NCBI GenBank assembly: GCA_018340375.1
Contig: JAFFJZ010000007.1
Coordinates: 8,618,001-8,682,000, forward strand
Source: Gonatopus flavifemur
Lineage: Eukaryota; Arthropoda; Insecta; Hymenoptera; Dryinidae
Length of the DNA: 64,000 nucleotides
Reading direction: 5' to 3'
Made by a program: the position numbers and the translations under genes. Below the pieces are notes generated by a model. That model had not been told where the DNA came from. It was given only the letters and a program-made list of their open reading frames with translations, and ran no database searches. Shown here piece by piece: positions 42,401 to 48,842 of this stretch. Numbering within the stretch: position 1 is the first letter of the stretch; each line of letters starts with the position of its first letter.

Positions 42401-45400
42401 ATTGCTAGTTCTACGAAACACATTTTTCTCAGTGTATTAAGAAAAAAAAATGTACTCCATTGACAGAATGCAAGGATATTCGATGTGCAATCTATAGATA
42501 CTCTAGATCTGTGAACAGTGATAGTTTTGATGTTTTCTTTCAATATTTTATCATGTACACTTTTTTGAATAAAAGTGACGACACACGGTTGTCTACTTTA
42601 CGGGCACGGAGAAAAATGCCGCTTGAAAATATACGAATTTTTGTTATTTTCCATAGTAAACTAGAAACAGGAAGGTTTGTACAATGAATTTTTACATAAA
42701 AATACGGAAAATTACGAATATTATAGAAGAAGTGATAGGTAGAAATGAAATTTTAAATGCTAAACGTTAAATTTTATAAAGCGTATAGTAAAATTTTGTT
42801 ATTCATTCGTGATCTCCCGTATTTTTATGTAAAAATCCATTTTACAAACCTTTCTGTTTCTGGTTTAGCAAGCAAAATGAGAGGAAGTAATATATTTTTT
42901 TCCTCCGTGGAGGTGGCTGAACAAAAATCTTAATAATTCTGAAAATTTGAACATAAAAATCATAACTGCGAGAAATCATCATTTCCTAATTTTTCATTGT
43001 CCATTATAACCATATTTCTACTTTTCTTTATAGTTTAGAGTAATAAAAAACATTAAGATGCTTTGGAGTTCACCATTGAACTCTGCAACGTACTGGAATG
43101 AGTAAGTACTCCCCACATATTCCATAGTTTAGGCCGGTTAACCATATTCTATTCTGAAAAGGTTATAGTGAAGAGCGATCGATAGTGCTCAAATTTGTTC
43201 CGTTTTTATTGAATTTTATAACTCTCGATCGAACCTTTATAAAATTCAATATGAATTCGACAGAGTTTCTATAAAAGAACTATTGTTATTATTATCGATC
43301 AATCACCACTACACTGTGAAAAATAATTGTAGAATTTTCTCCCAAAAAATGGTGGCAACAAAGTTTCTCCACAGGTGAGGAATTTTTCACCATAATTTAG
43401 AAAAATGTTCCCTCATTTGTGGAGGATTCAACACCCAAAAAAAGAAAAAAATTCCTCGAAGAGGTGGAAAAATCCCCCTTTTTTGATAGAAAAACAATTC
43501 CCCCACGATAAGGGGATGAAATCCACTAACAGTGTGAAGAAAAACTCCCCACATTTTTTACAGTGTAGAAAAGGTCTCTTCTCTCTCGAAATCACATAAT
43601 TCAACATTGATTTTTCCATCAAGAGAAATCCACCCATACGAACATTCTCATAGATAATATCCTAGTAAACAAGACTGCAGGCGGTTTGAAGGACCAGTAA
43701 TGGCTCTTCATTGGCATTGCGGGGCCATCAGGGGCCCCTTGAAACGCCATTAATTATTGTTTGTAGGGTATGATTCTCATCAATCACATTCATACTAGTG
43801 ATTGACAAACATGTTTTTCTCTTAACAACTTATGTAAGTGCACGGGAAAACATGAGGTTTCCAAAATTACTACATCCCTATTAAATTGGCAAGATCAAAG
43901 AAATGAATATTTTCATACCATTTTTATTGTCAGACAGTGTGATAAAAATAAATAATTTACCAGACATTCTTTAGTATCAATATTGCAACCTTGCACTTGA
44001 TCAAGTACATATTCTTACAACACTGTCCAGCAATAACAATGGTATTCTCGGGGAAAAAAACCAAGTTGGAAATAACGTCGGAAACTTGGTTCAAAAAACG
44101 TTGAAAACAACGTTGTTTAACACGGTGAAATGGTTGCTCTTCGAAAGAGGAAAAAACAACGTAGGAAACAACGTGGTTTATTCCTTTTTGTTTATTTTTC
44201 TTCCGAAGAGAAACCATTTTACTATGGTAAACAACGTTGTTTTCAACGTGGTTTTTTCCCCCGGGTTTATACTCATCTTGCTTATTCAGTAGGAATATAG
44301 GAATTTTTACAACGTAACTTTCTTTCGTATGTCCCTATTCACAACTTTTTTATCATCATTTTATCTATGTACGTAACATATGACGTATTTGTGAAATAGA
44401 ATATTTTTATTTACGCTCCGTATGCTTCGTAAAAAAAAGACAACACTGATCGGTGTAAATATTGTTCAGAAATTTTATTGATGTACTATCATGCTTGAGA
44501 TTGTGTTACGTAATTTTAAATCCTGGATAGAGCTGTGACAGCTTATTGCGGTACAAGGTTAGTAATCGACGAGTAATTGATTAATTTCATCTGGCTGTTG
44601 GAAAAATTACTCAGATTTTCCTTAAGAACGCATTTCAGATGTCCTACTCTTAATCCTCACGTTCACAGAAAAAAAGAACTTGAATTTGACAATTCGTCTC
44701 TGAATTTTGTTCCCACAAGACACTTTACAACACGGAGAGAATTTTGTACACGGAGAGAAAAAATTTGTTGACGCAGCAAATCGAGGTATTATATATAGAA
44801 TAGCAAAATTTTTTGCTGACCTAGCTAAAAATTTGCTATAACAGCAATCGTGTTAGCTACGACAGCAATTTTTTTTAGCTGTAGCAGCAAAAAATGTTTG
44901 CTCTGCCAGCAAATTTTCAGTATTATATACAGAATAGCAAACAAATTTTGCTGGGATGCCAAACATTTTTTGCTGCCACAGCTAACAATTCCCTGTCGCA
45001 GCTAACAAGATTGCTGGAACAGCAAATAGTTTGCTGTCACAGCAAAAAATTTGCTGCTCTGGCAAAAGGAACCCAGCAAAAGAAGATTTCGCTGCCACAG
45101 CGAATTCCTTTTTCTCCGGGTAGTATAGATCACTACAATTATTTTGTAACGCTGGACTATACTGACACTCTGACTAAAATCACTGAACGTTTATTCAGAA
45201 ATGCTTTGCATGCATCCCTTTTTACGATTGAGACATTGTAACCTTTCTTTGTTTTGTTTCCAATTTTACTATAATCTATCGTAATTTAAATCATTATCAT
45301 CGCAATATTCCTCGTAATGTCAGTATGGTCCAACTTTACAAAAACATAGTAATATTGAACACATTTTTTATGCAATGTGTACTATAGAATTTTCTCCGTG

Positions 45401-48400
45401 AAGATAAGAGGCATTTGGTACCAGTCAAATCTGGATGGAAACATTGCTTACATGTAAAATTTACTGGCTACTGCAGCACCGATCCCACTGTACTCTAAAA
45501 AATACTAGATTTGTGGATCAATTTGTCCTGCATTTTTCCACAAAATTGCTTCTCGAAGACCTGCTGAGTTCGAATGAATAATTTCAATTTGTATAAAATT
45601 AATATTGAGAGACGAATAAAGTTCGCCTCTTATTGGGTGGATGGAAATTCCATCATCTAAATTATGTATGCATATTATTGGAAAAAGAAAAAAAGGAAAA
45701 CAGGAAATCTCTGTGATTTTGGAACTAAAAATGTCTGTTCATAATAAATTTTTATTTTTCATGCACAGGAAAATTTCCCCTTGTACTTGAATTTCTCATC
45801 TCTTATATGGAATTTAATGTCTTTCGCTTCAATTTTCTAGCATAAATACCGAAATTTTTCTATGCGTGTACTAGAACTTTCATGATTTTAATGTAATTTT
45901 TTTGAACCAGTTCGATACTGAAAGTTTTCGGGAGATTTTTTCCAGTATAAAGTCCTGCGATGGTTGAAACTCAAAAATGAAAGCTGAATAATATTATTTT
46001 AATGCTGAAACTCAGTGGAACATCGTCAAAATCGCACTATGAAATTCACAAGATCGACCTGATAAGCATTCATCAATGTTTTATGTTGATGTTTTAAACA
46101 CTGGAATAAAATAGGTGGGGCAAATATCGTTACTGGAAAAACTGTACAAATTTTTTCATAAAATTATAGAAAATTGCCATGGTTTTCCTTAGTGAAAAAA
46201 AGTGTCTCTGAATTCCACTGAAAAACTCTAAAAAAAAATGAAAAATCTCAAATAACCTGAAACAATCTAAAAAACTCTGAAAATGTATGAAATTTTTTTT
46301 CAACTCTGAAAAATCTTGAAATCTCCGGAAAATATTGAATAACTTTTGCTTATTGGACAAATTTCTCTGAATATCTATGAATATCTCTGAAAAACTCTGA
46401 ATTCGTCAGGGAAAAGCTGAGACTCTCTGAAATCCTATAAAAACTCTTCACCGACATTTTCAGAGATTTCCAGTAGAATTTTTTCCACCAGAGTTTCCAG
46501 CAATTGGAACTGTTTAACGACTTTTGAGGAACTATGAGTTTGATTTTTGGTTTCCGAGAAAAAAATAATTTCAATCTAATTGGATCTAATGAGTCGGGTC
46601 CACGTAAATATAAAAATGACTTTTGAAGTCCACTTAGATCCACTCAGCAGATTACGCAGATTTAATTAATTTTTTCCAAAGATACTGAATGTTCAGAAAT
46701 CAACTAAAAATCAAGAAAATAAAAAGCAAATGATGCATGTAAATTTAGATAGATTCACGAGAAAAATTTCCTCGCAGATTTACTTAGATCCAAATAGATC
46801 TGCATTTTCCATTCTCTGGATTCAAGTAGATCTCATAGACGTAATTAACAGATCTGAATTAATCTTTCTCGGATCGAGTGATTACATCAAAACGAGTTTC
46901 TATAACATAATCGTATAATGTTCGTAGATTTGCATACGAGTAGTGAATGAAATGAATGAACAATGACTTTATCGATTGAATAAATTAAGTATTACGAGAT
47001 ACATATTTTTCATTGAGATTTTTCCCTAGCTTCAATCAAGAAGGTATGTTATTCAAGATTAACACGTTCGACAATTTTTCAATTGACTTAATTCATATAT
47101 TTATTCCTCATTATTTTTCTTTTTTCAATAATGAATGATGTGTGAGAATATAATATAAAGGATTCAAAATCGAACAATTTATCCACAAAGTTATGAAGTT
47201 TTCTTCGCCAAAGAACTGGAGGAATTCGAGAAAAATCTGATTTGTCCCAATTCTTTCGAACGGCTTTGCAAATCACTCCACTAGATGGAGATTACTAACC
47301 CAAATTATTCGAGTCGTTAACCTTTGACACAACTCTGATATTGCATTATTAATCTAATTGATGTTACTCTCGATACAAGAAAGTTTCTTTCGAAAGTTGC
47401 AGTCACTTATGAAATGAATTTTCAATTGGAAATCAAGAAGAAGTCGCAAGAAAGGTTAAAATATTCTCAACAATGATGTTATCCGCTGTAGAAAATGCAC
47501 TTGAATTCCAACACGTAGGGTAATTAGGAGCAAAGAAAGTAACATTGTCTTTGAAAGAATGATACCCCTATTAAAGTCAATTCAGTTTAATTGTGTCAAC
47601 TTGTGGCACTTAGTTGACATCAATAAACATTCAATCAAATCAACGGTGGTGTTACTTTCGACATCTGAGATCCAGACGGCATGAACTTCACGTTGTCTGA
47701 AAGATTTGTGTTTTAAATGTCCAACACAGCACAAGAGTTCCCGTTATGCTAACCCATATGTATTCGTTATGAATGTTTTGAATTCAAAATGAAGTCTTAA
47801 TGAACAACCTACTGTTCAGAAAGAACTCATATCGAGAGTTCATAATGAATAGTCCGGGCATTCAATACGTTTTCATTTCGAATTCATTGAATTCTTATTG
47901 AGCTCATTATTGGTCGCATAACGGGAACTATTCAAGAAGTCTTTAAGAAGGCTTTATAAATTCAAATTGATCTTTTGTGCTGGCTGAGCACACCGATGGA
48001 CTTGATTTTCCAGTGGAAAAAAACATGTATCGGAAATGCTTTCAGAAAAATTCCAAAATTATAGACAACAATTAGATTTTCGTTTGAAACAACGTTAACA
48101 GAAACATTCACAATATCAATAAAAAAAATATCCGTTAATATCCAGAAGGTACATCACAACTAACCCATATAGCACAAATGTCTCAGTAATATCTCCAGAA
48201 TATTCTGGAGATATTACTGAGACATTTGTGCTATGTGGGAAGTGCTTGGGACAACTATTGCATTATCAGTTGCAACAGACTTCTGTTCAACCAGTTCAAC
48301 AGAGAAACTTTACGAAGAGAATTATAAATCAACTACAATTTTATATCTCGATTGTAAGATATCCAGTAGTTTGAAAAGATGTTGTGACAAATTTATTTTA

Positions 48401-48642
48401 ATTACCTGTTCAAAATATTCGACAGAAACTAATGAACGGATATAAAATTAAATACCATTGAATCTTTCATGAGAACACAAAGAATAATGAATGAGCGATT
48501 AATTGGATGGAATAATAATTGAAACTCACGTTGGTTGAATGACATCCCACTGTTTGTTTTGAATAACCCCATTTCCCGCGGGTTTCTTGAGGGATTCTTT
48601 AGTTGCATCATCGTGTCCATTGACAACATTCACGAAAGGCAT
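18197..48642 (-). CDS. PNP: Purine nucleoside phosphorylase, six-exon gene
   Basis: Cytosolic trimeric-type PNP, which splits (deoxy)inosine and (deoxy)guanosine with phosphate in purine salvage. Coding exons: 48530-48642, 28334-28428, 26949-27127, 25865-26040, 24264-24454, 18197-18420. All junctions are GT-AG and reading phase is kept across all five introns, giving 325 residues. Family residues seen: GSG phosphate loop with Ser67, His98, the [10 protein letters not shown] stretch (Arg118, His120, Tyr122), NAAGG at 149-153, purine-pocket Phe234/Glu235, Met253-Ser254, Asn277 (typical of 6-oxopurine specificity) and His291. The first 38 residues have no counterpart in human PNP, whose conserved part starts near Tyr39. 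Intron 1 is 20,101 bp and intron 5 is 5,843 bp; both are full of transposons. No coding lesion was seen, so the gene looks functional. The start is the first ATG of exon 1, with A at -3. Alternative first exons cannot be excluded. Confidence 0.96.
19701..20957 (-). pseudogene. mariner transposase, disrupted
   Basis: Start at 20957 ([15 protein letters not shown]). Helix-turn-helix N-terminal region with [17 protein letters not shown], then [14 protein letters not shown], catalytic [20 protein letters not shown] and [11 protein letters not shown]. The last two catalytic Asp residues are separated by 34 residues, the mariner D34D pattern. Lesions: a 247-bp insertion at 20424-20670 after ELAGS; an adjoining loss of about a dozen codons with a frame change before KQGNWVP; and an in-frame TGA at 19938-19940 in place of an expected Trp codon between LETLK and [10 protein letters not shown]. 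Confidence 0.95.
20424..20670. mobile_element. 247-bp inverted-repeat element inside the mariner transposase
   Basis: Ends CCCAGATAGAAAA (20424-20436) and TTTTCTATCTGGG (20658-20670), flanked on both sides by AAT. Deleting it with one AAT restores the mariner-like reading ELAGSLGVTQ, so it is an insertion into a mariner gene. No coding capacity. Similar CCCAGATA termini occur at 4334-4537. Confidence 0.8.
21939..22232. mobile_element. 294-bp foldback element in PNP intron 5
   Basis: Perfect 12-bp ends CCCTAGTAGAAA / TTTCTACTAGGG, with subterminal repeats of an AGGnCCTGAT type (e.g. AAGGTCCTGATCAGG, CAGGCCCTGATAG). Lies inside the CAGGGTGTCC element. Confidence 0.7.
22291..22509. mobile_element. 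219-bp foldback element
   Basis: Ends GGTTAAAAGAATCCATTGA and TCAATGGATTCTTCTAACC are inverted copies; the interior repeats AATGAGATTTGGT-like motifs. A related AATGAGATTTGG-containing sequence occurs at 52630-52780. Confidence 0.65.
23046..24263 (-). other. PNP intron 5, remainder
   Basis: Intron between the CAGGGTGTCC element and exon 5. No gene recognised. Frames of 63-69 codons are fortuitous. Confidence 0.5.
24264..24454 (-). CDS. PNP: PNP coding exon 5
   Basis: Residues 188(part)-252(part). Contains [13 protein letters not shown] and the purine-binding [10 protein letters not shown] motif (Phe234, Glu235). Acceptor TTGCAG, donor GTTAGT. Length 191 bp keeps phase on both sides. Confidence 0.96.
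25020..25450. other. CpG-richer block within PNP intron 4
   Basis: GC content and CpG density are visibly higher than in the rest of the intron (CGTACCGACG, CGTCTCGACGACG, CACCATCGGCGACGACAG). Reading frames of 60-86 codons exist on the minus strand but show no domain. Could be an alternative promoter, an enhancer or an unrecognised exon. Confidence 0.35.
25865..26040 (-). CDS. PNP: PNP coding exon 4
   Basis: Residues 130-188(part). Contains [29 protein letters not shown] and the [10 protein letters not shown] segment found in eukaryotic PNPs. Acceptor ATCCAG, donor GTATAT. Leaves two bases of Arg188. Confidence 0.96.
26949..27127 (-). CDS. PNP: PNP coding exon 3
   Basis: Residues 70(part)-129. 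Contains the [16 protein letters not shown] block (His98) and [15 protein letters not shown] (Arg118, His120, Tyr122), a PNP signature. Acceptor GTCCAG, donor GTATGA. It ends on a codon boundary. Confidence 0.96.
28334..28428 (-). CDS. PNP: PNP coding exon 2
   Basis: Residues 38(part)-70(part). Carries the [16 protein letters not shown] helix and the [10 protein letters not shown] phosphate-binding loop. Acceptor TTTCCAG, donor GTAAGT. Length 95 bp (1+93+1), which keeps phase with both neighbours. Confidence 0.95.
29740..29890. mobile_element. 151-bp foldback MITE in PNP intron 1
   Basis: Ends ATACTGAAAAAAA and TTTTTTTTCAGTGTAT. Internal GGTTATAACC palindrome near the left end and AAATAACCATTTATTTG on the right. 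Non-coding. Confidence 0.5.
30432..30816. mobile_element. 385-bp foldback element in PNP intron 1
   Basis: Arms of about 55 bp (GGTCGATTTTTTCACCAAAA on the left, the complement of CTAGTGAAAAAATCGACC on the right) extend through GATCGTTTCAACCATTTTACG. Non-coding; the 85-codon frame on the left arm is fortuitous. Confidence 0.75.
31610..31718. repeat. (GATTC)n microsatellite
   Basis: Repeated ATTCGATTCG pentanucleotide runs at about 31631-31654, 31667-31690 and 31702-31718, separated by short imperfect stretches. Confidence 0.85.
31882..33045. mobile_element. 1.16-kb element with about 165-bp terminal inverted repeats
   Basis: Ends CCCGATCAAAACAAACCTCA and TTTTTTGATCGGG, with long arms rich in GGGAACCCTTATGGGA-type repeats (31882-32045 and 32882-33045). 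The unique centre holds a 139-codon minus frame (32400-32819) with no recognisable domain. No target duplication identified. Confidence 0.75.
35926..36456. mobile_element. 531-bp near-perfect foldback element
   Basis: The whole element is a giant hairpin: left arm from GCTCGGAGAAAAATGC (35926) and right arm ending GCATTTTTCTCCGTGC (36456), arms about 240 bp, centred near 36191. The arms match over nearly their whole length apart from point differences and small indels. Non-coding. Confidence 0.9.
36707..37088. mobile_element. 382-bp foldback MITE, TACACTGAG-ended
   Basis: Ends TACACTGAGAAAAAGG and CCTTTTTCTCAGTGTA are perfect inverted copies bounded by TA. The interior repeats TTGACTCAA and TTGGTTATA motifs. 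Same terminal class as 41582-41933. The 72-codon frame inside is not a gene. Confidence 0.85.
37176..37413. mobile_element. MITE copy A of the ACTGTAAAAAAT family
   Basis: Ends TACTCTGTAAAAAAT and ATTTTTTACAGTGTA. Aligns over its length with the copies at 43310-43567 and 41388-41994 (shared TTTTTCACCATAAT, GAGGATTCAACACC, CAATTCCCCCACGAT). The 107-codon frame is fortuitous. Confidence 0.85.
39985..40070. repeat. Dispersed repeat copy 1 (GACTGCAGGC)
   Basis: GACTGCAGGCATTTCAAAGA...CCAGTAA...TTGAAACGCCAGTAA resembles 43671-43770 (GACTGCAGGCGGTTTGAAGG...CCTTGAAACGCCATTAA). Two diverged copies of an unnamed repeat, 3.7 kb apart in PNP intron 1. Confidence 0.55.
40590..40773. mobile_element. 184-bp foldback element
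   Basis: Arms ATTTACATCTTGCGAAGTCA and TGACTTCACAAGAGGTAAAT-like right arm (as complement), about 55 bp each, around a short loop. Both arms carry ATATTTGGACGATT. Non-coding. Confidence 0.75.
41388..41994. mobile_element. MITE copy B of the ACTGTAAAAAAT family, interrupted
   Basis: Left part 41388-41581 and right part 41934-41994 align with the two halves of the copy at 43310-43567. The 352-bp foldback at 41582-41933 sits between them. Without the insert the element is about 255 bp. Confidence 0.8.
41582..41933. mobile_element. 352-bp foldback MITE, copy 1
   Basis: Ends TACACTGAGAAAAATG and CATTTTTCTCAGTGTA; nearly full-length hairpin arms of about 150 bp. Inserted at a TA inside an older MITE. 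The 104-codon minus frame overlapping it is a by-product. Confidence 0.92.
42085..42436. mobile_element. 352-bp foldback MITE, copy 2
   Basis: Same length and about 97% identical to copy 1 (roughly ten base differences by eye), same orientation, 151 bp further on. Bounded by TA at each edge. Confidence 0.92.
42605..42909. mobile_element. CACGGAG-ended foldback element
   Basis: Ends CACGGAGAAAAATGCC and TTTTTCCTCCGTG. Internal arms GGAAGGTTTGTACAATGAAT and its complement (about 42671-42708 and 42817-42864) contain a TTTTTACATAAAAATACGG palindromic partner. Same termini as 35926-36456. Confidence 0.75.
43310..43567. mobile_element. MITE copy C of the ACTGTAAAAAAT family (uninterrupted)
   Basis: Ends TACACTGTGAAAAAT and TTTTTTACAGTGTA with TA edges; 258 bp. 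Serves as the empty-site reference for the nested insertion at 41582. Frames of 64-69 codons on both strands are fortuitous. Confidence 0.85.
43671..43770. repeat. Dispersed repeat copy 2 (GACTGCAGGC)
   Basis: Diverged second copy of the repeat at 39985-40070, sharing the GACTGCAGGC, GACCAGTAATG and TTGAAACGCCA words. Contains a GGGGCCATCAGGGGCCCC near-palindrome in its middle. Confidence 0.55.
44044..44270. mobile_element. Foldback element rich in AACAACGTTGTT palindromes
   Basis: Arms start ATTCTCGGGGAAAAAAACCA and end TTTTTTCCCCCGGGTTTAT. Both carry ACAACGTTGTTT and TCTTCGAAAGAG-like blocks, so the element folds on itself nearly throughout. The 68- and 86-codon frames are fortuitous. Confidence 0.75.
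44747..45122. mobile_element. 376-bp element built of CAGCAAA repeats
   Basis: Ends TACACGGAGAGAAAAAA and TTTTTCTCCGGGTA. The interior is an irregular array of (A)CAGCAAA/TTTGCTG and AGCTAAC words about 12-25 bp apart, on both strands. A 115-codon frame (44894-45241) starts inside but reflects the repeats. Confidence 0.75.
47727..47982. mobile_element. Foldback element with AGTTCCCGTTATGC arms
   Basis: Inverted AGTTCCCGTTATGC (47737-47750) and GCATAACGGGAACT (47917-47930), plus outer CAGCACAAGA / TTTTGTGCTG ends. Interior repeats of TCATAATGAA / GTTATGAATG type. About 256 bp, non-coding. Confidence 0.7.
48164..48239. repeat. 76-bp near-perfect palindrome
   Basis: Symmetric about 48201/48202 with one mismatched pair: left arm from CCCATATAGCACAAATG, right arm ending CATTTGTGCTATGTGGG. 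No loop, so it would extrude as a cruciform or long hairpin. It lies 0.3 kb inside intron 1, just downstream of PNP exon 1. Confidence 0.93.
48530..48642 (-). CDS. PNP: PNP coding exon 1
   Basis: Encodes residues 1-37 plus two bases of Thr38, starting [15 protein letters not shown]. The donor is GTGAGT. The assignment rests on exact phase compatibility with exon 2: two leftover bases plus one base at the far side make an ACA codon, followed directly by the conserved [14 protein letters not shown] segment. The sequence itself is lineage-specific and polar, with no signal peptide. A candidate TATA box lies about 190 bp upstream. Confidence 0.85.
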
Positions 48643-48828
48643 CTTGACGAGAATAAATCACTTGAGTGGAAGAAGAAAGTTATCACACGATCGAATCTTT
48701 AATGAAATCACAAAACGAGGTCCACGATAGGATCAACGACGAAGAGCGAGCAAGAGTACTTAGAAGAAGAATCTCCGTATTTGAACTGTGACAAACAAGT
48801 GGTTGTTGCCGCTACTTGTCGGCGTTGA

Positions 48829-48835
48829 TTTTATA
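48829..48835 (-). promoter_or_regulatory. Candidate TATA box for PNP
   Basis: TATAAAA on the minus strand, 187 bp upstream of the PNP start codon. A start of transcription about 30 bp downstream (near 48800) would give a 5' leader of roughly 160 bases. Inferred from position and sequence only. Just upstream, around 49027-49090, lies a long pyrimidine tract (GA-rich on the gene strand). Confidence 0.45.
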
Positions 48836-48842
48836 ATGAGAA

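Larger units (their letters stand above)
28429..48529 (-). other. PNP intron 1 (20.1 kb)
   Basis: Bounded by a GTGAGT donor and a TTTCCAG acceptor. It holds at least fourteen foldback or inverted-repeat elements listed separately. Stretches not assigned to elements (about 28.4-29.7, 33.0-35.9, 37.4-40.6, 45.1-47.7 kb) contain no recognisable exon. 46.13-46.65 kb is dominated by degenerate CTCTGAAAA-type repeats and 46.62-46.88 kb by GATCTA words. Confidence 0.75.

Noticed and set aside
30432..45122. CRISPR-like or phage-type repeat arrays
   Set aside because: Repeats are inverted, not regularly spaced direct repeats, and the genome is eukaryotic.
44894..45241. 115-codon plus frame
   Set aside because: Its first two thirds are the CAGCAAA word array, and there is no domain.
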